Assembly: GCA_965263105.1 (NCBI GenBank)
Contig: CBDHGL010000003.1
Coordinates: forward strand, 2,170,001-2,234,000
Origin: JBCCTX01 sp965263105
GTDB taxonomy: Bacteria > Bacteroidota > Bacteroidia > J057
Direction: 5' to 3'
Length of the DNA: 64,000 nt
The notes under the pieces were generated by a model that did no database searches, was not told the origin of the DNA, and saw nothing but the letters and a program-made list of their open reading frames with translations. Position 1 is the first letter of the stretch; each line of letters begins with the position of its first letter. Shown piece by piece: positions 35,829 to 44,358 of this stretch. The translations under genes were made by a program, and so were the position numbers.

Positions 35829-36608
35829 ATGAGACAGCGTACTCCCGTAATTGATCTCCTTGCGACGCAAAGTTCTTCCCATCTTGCCAGTCCCAGTATC
35901 CGGCCAACGCTTCCTATCGATGCCGTCATCCTCGTGGATAGAATCGGCGTGAGGAAATCGCCTTGGATGGCAGATACTCCCAAGTCTCTCTTAAGGATAG
36001 GAGATAAGCCGCTGATCTCCTATACCTTGGAACTTTTGGACAAGCATAGAATTTCTCATGTCCATATTGGGATGTCCTCTGAAGAAAACGAACTTTCTAC
36101 CTATGTTCGGCAGCTTCCCAGCTTTCAGGAGAATTTTTCCTTCGTTAATTTCCAGAAGTCTAAGGGCTCTTTTGAAGGAATGATGGCATCCGGCCAATTT
36201 CAACAAGAATATATCCTGGCCATGTCTGGTAGCGTATTAACGAACTTAAATATAGGTGCCTTGTTTCACCAGTTGGTTGAGAAAAATGCCGATATGGTCA
36301 TTGCAACGGTACCCTATCCCGTTGAGATCGACTACGATATTTTGGGTATGCGAGGAAATATTATCACCTATCTGGAAGCTCAGCCTATCATCAAGGTGCC
36401 CATAAATGGGGGAGTTTGTCTGTTTAAACGATCCCTCTTAGAAATGATTCCGCGCTATCAATACCTTGAATCATCAGATTTTACTGATCTGTTGCTCAAT
36501 GCCGGCAAGCGGATTGTTTCTTATTCCATTCAAAAATACTGGTTGGATATTCGGGGTCCTGAGGAATACAAGCAAGCACAGAATGATGTGTTGAAGTATA
36601 GTTTGTGA
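35829..36608 (+). CDS. Nucleotidyltransferase-like protein lacking signature residues
   Basis: 259 residues with the overall sugar-nucleotidyltransferase pattern: DAVILV near 31, PKSLLRIGDKPLISYTLELL at 51-70, INGGVCLFKRSLLEMIP at 192-208 and a YWLDIRGPEEYKQA end. The glycine-rich AGGxGTR signature is replaced by VDRIGVRKSP (36-45), and the metal-binding Asp of 'GD' before VLT is Ser (AMSGSVLTNL, Ser135). The usual EKP is EAQP. The lysine of PKSLL is kept. It may be a non-catalytic homologue or have changed chemistry. It follows a 292-nt AT-rich gap and stands alone. Confidence 0.78.
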   Translation: MRQRTPVIDLLATQSSSHLASPSIRPTLPIDAVILVDRIGVRKSPWMADTPKSLLRIGDKPLISYTLELLDKHRISHVHIGMSSEENELSTYVRQLPSFQENFSFVNFQKSKGSFEGMMASGQFQQEYILAMSGSVLTNLNIGALFHQLVEKNADMVIATVPYPVEIDYDILGMRGNIITYLEAQPIIKVPINGGVCLFKRSLLEMIPRYQYLESSDFTDLLLNAGKRIVSYSIQKYWLDIRGPEEYKQAQNDVLKYSL

Positions 36609-36610
36609 GG

Positions 36611-36766
36611 AGTTAGATGGTTGAATAGTCGGTAGTCCGTGGTCAGTGGTCCATAGCAGGTTTAAGGGTTAGATAGTCGACAGTCCATAGTTTGGGTTGG
36701 TTAGGCGACGCTCCCTCTTTTTCACCCAGCCTATCGACCATGGACTATTAAACTATTTTACCTTTC
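36611..36766. repeat. Dispersed intergenic repeat block
   Basis: Between the convergent nucleotidyltransferase-like gene and the CHU_C protein gene. Contains GTGGTCAGTGGTCCATAG, TAGTCGACAGTCCATAG followed by TTTGGGTTGG, and the inverted CTATCGACCATGGACTATT. The same words occur at 39597-39618, 45521-45545, 45912-46024 and in tandem at 61279-61510. No coding potential. Confidence 0.7.
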
Positions 36767-36767
36767 C

Positions 36768-39539
36768 CTACCTTATCAATGTAAGGCTATGGGTCTGCGT
36801 GTGGACGTGGCTATCAAACTGGGCGGAGATTTTCACTACATATACCCCTTCAGGGGCTTGAGCACCGTTAGGCAACATGCCATCCCAGGAAGGCCTGTTT
36901 GCTGAAAGCTCGGCGATTCTATTCCCCCAACGATCATAGATATTTGCTGTCAAATTTTCACTCCCTAGACTCTGGATAAAATACTCGTCATTGATACCGT
37001 CTCCATTGGGACTGAAGGCAGAGGGACTAAAGAGGCTTTCCCTGGCTACTAGGGTAAGGAGGAATTCCTCTTGAGAAAAGCAGCTAGCTTCTTCCGTAAA
37101 GGCTTTCAAGGTGACCGTGTAGGTTCCTGGTTCCTGGTAAAAGTGAACAAATTCAGCTAATTCCATAAAGGTACTATCTCCCAGGTCCCATTCATAGCGC
37201 TCAGCGTCGGGACTTTTGACCTGAAATACAATTCCGGATTGCTTGGCTTCATCAAAGGAAATTTCTTCTGATGGGGAAGGTTGGATAGCTGTGGATATTT
37301 GAGGAGCCGAGACCAAGGGTATTTCTACTCGAAGGCTATCTGAGCAGCCTAATTCGTCAGATACCACAACCTGATACATACCTGAAGTAAGTCCTTCTGC
37401 CTGAGGAGACATAAGGGGAGTATCAAGATCCCAGAGGTAAGAATAGTCCCCAGGATTTCCGCCCGTTGCACTTACTGATGCGTTACCCGTAGAATCTCCA
37501 CAGAAATCTGGTGTGAGAGAATCTAAGGTTAGCGAGAGCGGATCAGCAGGTTCGGCAATGCTTATATCGATCCTGGTATTACAGTTTCCGACATCCGCTA
37601 TTAGGACTTCATAGTTTCCGGCTGGGAGATTGTCGACTTCCCATTGGGAACCATTTATCGATGTTACTCCTGGACCGTTCCATGTATAGGTGAAAGGACC
37701 CTGTCCAGAACTGATGTTTACTTGGGCTTGCCCATCTGTTAATCCCACGCAACTTGCAGGCGTGGTAGTGGCAGAAGCCTCTATTCCTGGCAAGATTCCT
37801 ACGCCTATGCTATGCGTTATGCTTCCACAGGCATAGCCTATTTCTACCGTGTATACCTGATTTTGGCTAGGCTGAATGCTAATAGAAGGACTTGTTTCGC
37901 CGGAAGGTAGCCATTGATAAGTTAGGTCTAAAACAGTCGGGTCTAAGGAATTGGCCTCCAGTATGAGTGCATTGCCTGCACAGATATTTGTATCGGGGCT
38001 AAAGCTAAATTCAGGGACTTGAGAATCATTGATATTTATTTCGCGACTGATCAGGGTATCGCAGCCGCTAAGATCTGTTAGGGCTAAATTGACAGTATAA
38101 TTCCCGGGGTTTGTATATCCATGGGTAGGATTGAGCTCTGTACTATTCGTTCCATCTCCGAAGTCCCATTCCCAGGTAGCCAGAAAAATATTCGAGGTGT
38201 TGGTCGGAGGAATGAAGAGGGAAAAAGTAGTTTCTTCTCCAGAACAAAGGGCGGTATCTTCTAAGGCGATTCTAAGATCTTCCCAAACACAGATAGGGGT
38301 ATCGGGAGTGTCGCAGGGAACATGAGTTAGCAGAAATTCTCCTCGTTGGTCCAGGGGAAAAAAGCTGAGTTCGGTTCCATTGGCTGTGGCCAATAGTTCA
38401 GACCAGGTAGGGTCCGCATTATGGTCTCTTTGATAGAGAGAAAAGTCTGGATCGCAGGCTCCTGCATTAGCGGGGTCGTACTCTATATTTACCTGATAGG
38501 AGCCCGCAAAGGGTACATTATTTCCTCGGGCCGCGAATGTTCCAAAATAAGGGCCATAGGGGGCTTCTCCTGCCGCGACTCCATTGAGGTGGTTGGGCGT
38601 GGCAGCTACCCCATAGAGATGTACTCCCTGGGCATTTCCTAGGATTTGATCCACCCTAAAAGAACTTGCTCCAAAGGGTAGGTCTATGTCCACGGCATTC
38701 CAGTCTCCCGTATACACCTGCACACTCTGATCCCCTATAGGAGCTCCTGATAGAGCCCACACAGTCGCTAAGTCTGCATTCTGCAAGGTGCCGCCTAAGG
38801 CATTGGGACTGCTTCCCTGTAGGGCATTTCCCGCCCCGCTGTTCATTTCCCAATAGCCGATCAGGCCGTTTTCAGTTCCTGTCAGGCGATGGCACATGTC
38901 GTTCCGTATTTCCGGTTCCGTTCGACTGTAGTTCCACAGGCGTACTTCTTCTATTTGTCCATTAAAAAAATATTCTTCCCCATTACTTCGGTCCTTGGTG
39001 TATCGACCGATTACAAAGGGGCTATCCCCAAAGTCCATGTTTCCTCCGTCTCCGTCGTAAATCCCGCCCACGTCTATACCATTTACGTATAGGTCCATGT
39101 CTGTCAGGCCTCGTACGACCCCTACGACATGGGTCCAACGATTGAGGGGAATGACGTTTGGGGGAGACCACTTGTCCCTGCGGCTATTGGGACTTACCCT
39201 TCCTCCGTCGCCTATACGCATATTGATACTGCCGTTGGCCCTTACAAAGAGGGTAAAACCCGAATAAACTCCCGTTTGGATAAACAGGATATTTCTACCG
39301 GGATGGTTATCTGCGGTTACGATAGCAAATTCTGAGTTAGAGCCATCCTGTGGACCTTCCCAATAGATCCAGGCGCTGACAGTAAACGGAAAGACCAGGT
39401 CGTTGTGTATGTCTCCCATATCTGCATGGTCATCTATTCCATCCAGGTCTAAGGCATAGCCTGGTCCCTGAGATCGGGACAATAGGGGGATGAAGAAAAA
39501 CGCACATGCTACGAATATGTGCAGAAATCGGCCAATCAT
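36768..39539 (-). CDS. Secreted LamG/PKD protein with gliding-associated (CHU_C) T9SS tail
   Basis: 923 residues. Signal MIGRFLHIFVACAFFFIPLL is followed by a concanavalin-like LamG domain (~28-220: ALDLDGIDDHADMGD, FTVSAWIYWEG, GQIEEVRLWN). A PKD domain (~440-510: WEWDFGDGTNSTELNPTHGYTNPG), Ig-like/SprB-type repeats (GGNPGDYSYLWDLDTP) and a second PKD-like region (YEWDLGDSTF) follow. The C-terminal ~85 residues (SPSAFSPNGDGINDEYFI ... YDRWGNRI) are the CHU_C/gliding motility-associated sorting domain (type B). It should be a surface or extracellular adhesin-like protein. The start is the ATG at 39539. Confidence 0.93.
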   Translation of the reverse strand: MIGRFLHIFVACAFFFIPLLSRSQGPGYALDLDGIDDHADMGDIHNDLVFPFTVSAWIYWEGPQDGSNSEFAIVTADNHPGRNILFIQTGVYSGFTLFVRANGSINMRIGDGGRVSPNSRRDKWSPPNVIPLNRWTHVVGVVRGLTDMDLYVNGIDVGGIYDGDGGNMDFGDSPFVIGRYTKDRSNGEEYFFNGQIEEVRLWNYSRTEPEIRNDMCHRLTGTENGLIGYWEMNSGAGNALQGSSPNALGGTLQNADLATVWALSGAPIGDQSVQVYTGDWNAVDIDLPFGASSFRVDQILGNAQGVHLYGVAATPNHLNGVAAGEAPYGPYFGTFAARGNNVPFAGSYQVNIEYDPANAGACDPDFSLYQRDHNADPTWSELLATANGTELSFFPLDQRGEFLLTHVPCDTPDTPICVWEDLRIALEDTALCSGEETTFSLFIPPTNTSNIFLATWEWDFGDGTNSTELNPTHGYTNPGNYTVNLALTDLSGCDTLISREININDSQVPEFSFSPDTNICAGNALILEANSLDPTVLDLTYQWLPSGETSPSISIQPSQNQVYTVEIGYACGSITHSIGVGILPGIEASATTTPASCVGLTDGQAQVNISSGQGPFTYTWNGPGVTSINGSQWEVDNLPAGNYEVLIADVGNCNTRIDISIAEPADPLSLTLDSLTPDFCGDSTGNASVSATGGNPGDYSYLWDLDTPLMSPQAEGLTSGMYQVVVSDELGCSDSLRVEIPLVSAPQISTAIQPSPSEEISFDEAKQSGIVFQVKSPDAERYEWDLGDSTFMELAEFVHFYQEPGTYTVTLKAFTEEASCFSQEEFLLTLVARESLFSPSAFSPNGDGINDEYFIQSLGSENLTANIYDRWGNRIAELSANRPSWDGMLPNGAQAPEGVYVVKISAQFDSHVHTQTHSLTLIR

Positions 39540-39596
39540 ATGCTTCTATAACGAAAAATTTAGGGAGAAGGATATGTTTGGAGGGGGTAAATAGTT

Positions 39597-39618
39597 TGAG
39601 GGTCTACAGTCCATAGTT
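39597..39618. repeat. Copy of the dispersed intergenic repeat
   Basis: TGAGGGTCTACAGTCCATAG sits in the gap between the GH13 gene and the CHU_C protein gene. It matches the core TAGTCGACAGTCCATAG of the larger blocks with two changes. The rest of 39540-39761 holds no gene; a small AAGAAGAATTTCTTCTT palindrome is near 39648. Confidence 0.5.
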
Positions 39619-39761
39619 TTGCTAGTAAAAAGGTATGCTTCCTTTGAAAGAAGAATTTCTTCTTGGCGATTTATGGACCACCACCCCTTTTGCAGGCAAA
39701 AGGGCATTCCTCCTTGGTCCAGGCACAGGCCGATTAAGGAGGAGAAAGATTTGTGTGGCTT

Positions 39762-41573
39762 TTAGCTCTCTTGATAAAATATCCTCCCCCAATGGGAAGG
39801 GATACGATACTGAGAAAGACGGTGATTTTCTATGTTTACCCTTTCTTCATTTAATAAATCCGTCCAGGCCCCATTAGTTGAGAAGGGAACATCTACGTAT
39901 TGATCAGCAGCCGAATAATTGAGAACAATAATAAAGCGCTCTGTTTTTCCTGTCTCGTTGCTTCCCCAGCGGTGGTAGATGGCTAGGCCCTGGTCGGGAA
40001 AGACTCCATATCCATCTGGGTGGTTTTCACGAGGGAAGAAATTTGCAGATCTCAAAGAAGGATGGGCCTGTCGAATGGCAATGAGTCGTTGGTATACTTC
40101 GTATAGCCGGGAACCAATGAAATCTGTGCTACTCACTTCCCAGCGTAAGGGTCTGGGCAATACCCGACCAGGTCCGGTCTCCGGTAAGTAATAGTCTTCC
40201 CCAAACTCTTGCCCATTGTGAAGCATAATGGTTCCGGGAGAAGTCAAAAGGGCTATAGCGGGGGCTTGTCCCTTATACCATTGTTCACGGCCTCCCAAGA
40301 CTGTAACCAAGTTACTGTGGTCGTGGTTTTGGACGTATGTTACAGGTCCTTTCCCTTCCCCATAATCTCTGCCCGCATCCAATACCCGAAGCAGGCTAGC
40401 CCCCATCCTTCCCTGAGCACTATCCCAATTGCTAAACATGAAGGGATCAAACCAGGAGCCATCGGCATCAATCTGATTCGTATCATCTATGGCTTCAAAT
40501 CGATTGTCCGTAAGGTGTTCAATGAATAAACCGACATTTTCCTGGTCTTTATCTTTCAGATATGCCTTTACTTCCCGGATGAGTTGGGCAATACCGACGT
40601 TGGACTCACCTTCTCTATAAAAGCCTAGGGTATAGTCGAAGCGAATGCCATCTATCTGAAACTCCTCTAGCCAGTAGATACAGATATCGCGGATGAATTC
40701 CTGGGTGCACCGATTGTCATAGTCAAACTCTTCAAAGAATCCCCCGCGTTCAAAGTCACCTATATAGGGCGAATCTTCTGGATTCTGATAGAGCCATTGA
40801 TACCCAAAACCCCGGTTGGGGTTGACGCCTGCCCTAACGTGATTGAAGACACCATCCATGATGACGTGTATATTCCTCCTATGGAGTTCGTTGATCAGGG
40901 ACTTGAGTTTGTACAACTTATCGAGGGGATGGTGAATATCGTGACTGTAGCGGTGCTCGACTGAGAAAAACTGAAAGGGATCATATCCCCAGCTAAATTC
41001 TCCTCCTGGCCAGGCAGTCCAGGGCATGAATTCGATGGCATTGATGCCCAAGTCTTGTAGGTAATCCAGTTTTTCTCTAATTGCATCCAGGGGAGCTTTT
41101 TCTCCTCGAAACTCAGCAGTAAAGTCGTCGATCATGAGCTCGTAGATAACCCAGTCCTTGGGCTCAAGTCGTTGCACAAGAGGGTGTACTTTCTCATCTT
41201 GGCCGCCTACAACAAAGGCAGAATTTTCGCTGGCGTCGCTGCAGCCATATTTACTGCAGGGATCTGTGCACCAACGAGTGGTGTCGTTTTCAAAGGTGAC
41301 AAAGTATTTATATTCATAAAAACCTTCCGGCAAAGAACAAGACCAGGTATAGACATGGCCTTTGGGGTGGGGCTGCTTCACCATTAACGGGGCTGTATCC
41401 AGGTCCCAGTTTTTTCCTCTAAGGGCCTCTTGAAAACTTCCCCGAATGCGAATTTCCCGTATGCTGGGAAGGCCTCCTCGTTTGTATTGGCCAGGGGCTA
41501 TGGAATTATCTGGAAAAAAGAGCTGGAAGGTGACGATGTTTTCATTGACGCTGGCGCCGAAGTCTTGATACAT
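39762..41573 (-). CDS. Glycoside hydrolase family 13 enzyme (alpha-amylase superfamily)
   Basis: 603 residues, no signal peptide, so probably cytoplasmic. An N-terminal CBM48/E-set-like domain (~1-130: GSFQEALRGKNWDLDTAPL, GFYEYKYFV) precedes the GH13 barrel. Conserved regions: DGVFNH (Asp240, His245), GIRFDY (nucleophile Asp313), GLFIEH (acid/base Glu352) and QNHDHS (Asp418). The layout with an N-terminal E-set suggests branching/debranching- or trehalohydrolase-like specificity for alpha-glucans; maltogenic amylase is another option. It stands between the SnoaL gene (upstream, 136 nt) and a T9SS protein gene. Confidence 0.9.
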   Translation of the reverse strand: MYQDFGASVNENIVTFQLFFPDNSIAPGQYKRGGLPSIREIRIRGSFQEALRGKNWDLDTAPLMVKQPHPKGHVYTWSCSLPEGFYEYKYFVTFENDTTRWCTDPCSKYGCSDASENSAFVVGGQDEKVHPLVQRLEPKDWVIYELMIDDFTAEFRGEKAPLDAIREKLDYLQDLGINAIEFMPWTAWPGGEFSWGYDPFQFFSVEHRYSHDIHHPLDKLYKLKSLINELHRRNIHVIMDGVFNHVRAGVNPNRGFGYQWLYQNPEDSPYIGDFERGGFFEEFDYDNRCTQEFIRDICIYWLEEFQIDGIRFDYTLGFYREGESNVGIAQLIREVKAYLKDKDQENVGLFIEHLTDNRFEAIDDTNQIDADGSWFDPFMFSNWDSAQGRMGASLLRVLDAGRDYGEGKGPVTYVQNHDHSNLVTVLGGREQWYKGQAPAIALLTSPGTIMLHNGQEFGEDYYLPETGPGRVLPRPLRWEVSSTDFIGSRLYEVYQRLIAIRQAHPSLRSANFFPRENHPDGYGVFPDQGLAIYHRWGSNETGKTERFIIVLNYSAADQYVDVPFSTNGAWTDLLNEERVNIENHRLSQYRIPSHWGRIFYQES

Positions 41574-41645
41574 AGGGCGAGTATAGAAAATTTTTTTCCA
41601 GAAGCGAAGTTAAAGAGGTTAAAAAATTTTGAATTCTATAGTAAG

Positions 41646-41685
41646 ACAAAAAAGGGTCTGTCCTATTTGAGACAGCCCCTTTCTT
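41646..41685 (-). terminator. Intrinsic terminator after the SnoaL-like gene
   Basis: Read on the minus strand, AAGGGGCTGTC pairs with GACAGACCCTT (one mismatch, ~8-nt loop) and runs into TTTTTT. It lies 25 nt after the stop of the SnoaL-like gene and ~70 nt before the GH13 start, separating the two. Confidence 0.75.
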
Positions 41686-41709
41686 ACCTATCTTCCTGTT
41701 CAGGGAAAA

Positions 41710-42495
41710 TTAAAATTTTCCACTGTTCACATTTTCTTCCGGAACGGGTTCCACATTGTCCCAGTGTTCGACCACTTTGCCATTTTCTATTCGGAAGAGG
41801 TCTACCTGGGCATAGTCCTGGTCTATTTTTTCATCTTTCCAATTCGCTTTGCAGAGGGTTGCAACGAAGTTTCCCTGTCCGACCAGTAGGACAATTTCTT
41901 GATAAGTTAAAGGAGGATTGGGAGCGGCAGCAAGTTTCTGAAAGTGCTCAAGCCCATCCGCTACTTCTGCATTGTGTTGGATGTAGGTATCTTTGGAAAT
42001 ATAACGTTCCAGGTTATGAGGGTTTCCCCCTGGCATAAGGGCATCTTTTATTAGATTCCTTACCAATTCTTTGTTTTCTTCTGTCTTATCTAAGTCTGTA
42101 ATCTCTGTAGGGCCGTCGACAGAGGTATGTCCAGAGGGAGTACTGGGAGAAAACTTGGCGATTACGTCCCAGTGCTCAATTATTTTGTCATTTTCGTCTG
42201 TATCAAAAAAGTCGGTTGTTACCCATTCGGCTTCTCCGTCATTGATATTTTGGTAGGCATGGATAAATACATACTGTCCGTCCACCAGGCCTCGAACGAT
42301 TTGGATGTCTCGCTTGGGGTTTCTTTTGATAAAGCCTTCAAAAAATTCTACAAAACCTTCGATACCATCTCGAACGCCAGTACTGTGTTGGGTGTATCTG
42401 TCGCCCGTATATTTGGTTACAGCCTCTCTTGCGTGTCCATCTCTAATGCCTTCGAGGTATAGGTTTTTTGCGTTGGTTAATTTGGGATTTTCCAT
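41710..42495 (-). CDS. Tandem SnoaL-like (NTF2-fold) protein
   Basis: 261 residues formed by two SnoaL/NTF2-like domains in tandem (~5-120 and ~138-255). Both keep the same marks: RYTQHSTGVRDGIEGFVEFF in the first and TYIQHNAEVADGLEHFQKL in the second; each ends with a 'KI/VVEHWD' strand (NDKIIEHWDVIAKF, NGKVVEHWDNVEPV). Single-domain relatives are small cyclases, isomerases or of unknown use. No signal peptide. It is followed by an intrinsic terminator and divergent from the caspase-like gene (187 nt gap). Confidence 0.85.
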   Translation of the reverse strand: MENPKLTNAKNLYLEGIRDGHAREAVTKYTGDRYTQHSTGVRDGIEGFVEFFEGFIKRNPKRDIQIVRGLVDGQYVFIHAYQNINDGEAEWVTTDFFDTDENDKIIEHWDVIAKFSPSTPSGHTSVDGPTEITDLDKTEENKELVRNLIKDALMPGGNPHNLERYISKDTYIQHNAEVADGLEHFQKLAAAPNPPLTYQEIVLLVGQGNFVATLCKANWKDEKIDQDYAQVDLFRIENGKVVEHWDNVEPVPEENVNSGKF

Positions 42496-42682
42496 ATGAT
42501 TAGAAGCGTATTTTGGGAGATTGAAAAGTAATAGCTGAGCAATAAGACAAAGGTAGGAGGAATAAGGGGCACCCTCAATGTCAATTTGGTCAAAATTAGT
42601 GTAGAAATGGGCAATTCATACTTTTAGTGCCCTGGCTGAGGACTGGGGAATTTGCCATGTATTTACTACTTTGAAGTATTGA

Positions 42683-43969
42683 ATGGTAATTATGTCCAAG
42701 CCCCGAAGTTTTGATATACCTGACCCGATGGAGCCTGCGGATAAGGCCCCTAAGCGAACAAACTATTTACTAGCCATAGGGATTGATGCCTACATGCACG
42801 TAGGAAAACTGAGCAATGCCGTTCGAGATGCGGAGCAAGTCATCCAAACGCTGACTCAGCACTATGCTTTTGATCCCGACCATGTATTTACCTTATTTAA
42901 TGAGGCCGCTACAGAAGACGGGATCATTGCCATCTTCAAGGAGATTCGTCCCCAAATGCAGCCCACTGACAATCTGTTGATTTATTTCTCTGGTCATGGT
43001 CATTATGAGGAAGATATTGATGAGGGCTATTGGGTACCTGTCGATGCACGCTTTAGCCGCACCAATGACTATATTTCTTATTCCTTTTTGCTCAAGGTGA
43101 TTAAGTCTTTGGAGGTGCATCATTTGGTTCTTCTTGTGGACTCTTGCTACTCGGGGGCGATTTTCGTTAGTGAGCGATCTATGGCAGATGATCGGGTAGA
43201 TTTTTCCCGCTTAGATAAGGACCCTTCTCGATGGGTGATGGCATCAGGCCGAAATGAAGTGGTACCTGATGGAGTATCAGGGGGAAACAGCCCCTTTGCC
43301 AGTGAATTAATTGATACCCTCCATCGCTATAAAGACGAGGGCATTCGCATGTCCAGTTTGGTCAATAAGGTTGTCACCGCTACGATACATAATTCGGTTC
43401 AGACTCCTTTAGGACGACCGATTTTTGGAGTAGGAGATAAAGGAGGAGAATTTGTTTTCTATCCCAAAGGGAAGACTGCGAGTATCCCTCCTCCTAGAGA
43501 GGAAGAGGTGCAATCTTCCCCGCTCCCTACTTCTAGGCCCAATCCTGATCCCATCCAGGATGAGGGGAAGAAAGCAGGTTCTAGACCTGCGGTCCCCTGG
43601 TTAATAGGAGGAATTGTCATTACCCTTTTGGTTCTGGTATGGACCTTTTCCAGTAAGCAGACTGCAAAACCCCGTACACCTGCTCATATCGAGACAGTTG
43701 AGGAGGGAGAGCGTCAGCCCGAGCGGAATGACCTGGTTCGTACGGAAGATCGAGAAACGCCCCCAACTTCTGGTGATGGCAAAGCCCTCATTGAGCGCGT
43801 GGGATCTTATCGATCGGGGATGAGTGCCCGGCAGAAGATTGAATTCCAGCAGTTGGAACGCCTTCGTCAGACGGATGAGCCCAATCTATTAAAAATGATT
43901 GGGGAAGGGGATTCCTGGGCAGCTTGTAGACTGGGCATGAAATACTCTGGCAGAGGACGATTACAGTGA
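42683..43969 (+). CDS. Caspase-like (peptidase C14) membrane protein, C-terminus out of frame
   Basis: 428 residues. The caspase-like domain covers ~25-262, with catalytic His105 in YFSGHGHYEE and Cys155 in LLVDSCYSG. After a proline-rich linker a single membrane segment lies at ~304-323 (WLIGGIVITLLVLVW). A charged region and the start of a Sel1-type repeat (WAACRLGMKYS, ~419-428) follow before a stop. The Sel1 repeat resumes in another frame at 43966-44154. Joining needs two +1 shifts and would give ~489 residues. Bacterial caspase homologues of this build are used in regulated proteolysis or conflict systems; the role here is not shown. The start could also be the ATG at 42692. Confidence 0.85.
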   Translation: MVIMSKPRSFDIPDPMEPADKAPKRTNYLLAIGIDAYMHVGKLSNAVRDAEQVIQTLTQHYAFDPDHVFTLFNEAATEDGIIAIFKEIRPQMQPTDNLLIYFSGHGHYEEDIDEGYWVPVDARFSRTNDYISYSFLLKVIKSLEVHHLVLLVDSCYSGAIFVSERSMADDRVDFSRLDKDPSRWVMASGRNEVVPDGVSGGNSPFASELIDTLHRYKDEGIRMSSLVNKVVTATIHNSVQTPLGRPIFGVGDKGGEFVFYPKGKTASIPPPREEEVQSSPLPTSRPNPDPIQDEGKKAGSRPAVPWLIGGIVITLLVLVWTFSSKQTAKPRTPAHIETVEEGERQPERNDLVRTEDRETPPTSGDGKALIERVGSYRSGMSARQKIEFQQLERLRQTDEPNLLKMIGEGDSWAACRLGMKYSGRGRLQ

Positions 43970-44154
43970 CAGCGAGAAAATGGTTTGAGATGAGTGCCAA
44001 ACAGGGTAATTCCTATGGACAATTGTTTACGGCAATGCTGTACAAAGAGGGCCTGGGAGGAGCGAAAGACCTGGGAACAGCTCGTAAGCTATTGCAGATG
44101 AGTATGGAGCAGGATAATCCGGTTGCAAAGCGGATGTTGGAGGAGATGAGGTAG
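43966..44154 (+). pseudogene. Sel1-repeat tail of the caspase-like gene, out of frame
   Basis: The 62-codon frame reads TARKWFEMSAKQGNSYGQLF, then AMLYKEGLGGAKDLGTARKLL, clear Sel1-type repeats and a natural continuation of the AACRLGMKYS at the end of the caspase-like frame. Between them the third frame encodes AEDDYSDSEK (43950-43979), the piece of the repeat that is otherwise missing. Two single-base insertions, near 43949 and 43981, would explain everything. The GTG at 43966 overlaps the TGA of the first frame, so a separate translationally coupled small protein is the alternative. Confidence 0.6.
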
Positions 44155-44358
44155 AAAATTTAACCCTTTTGGACGGCCAAAAGAGTAGGAAAAACCGCCA
44201 AAATACCAGATCCAATGCATAAGCCTCCCCGAAGCGCCGTATTTTGGAATCCCGCACACAGATACTTCCTTCATAAGCGACTTTCGTAGGGGCAGATGTA
44301 CTATTTTCCATCTTTCCCCCTTGTTGTCAGGAATAGTGAGGTTGGCAAAGGGGGAAAC

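Noticed and set aside
44027..44311. 94-codon minus-strand frame between the Sel1 tail and dinB
   Set aside because: Overlaps the Sel1 coding frame on the other strand, which has clear homology; composition unlike neighbouring proteins. No support.
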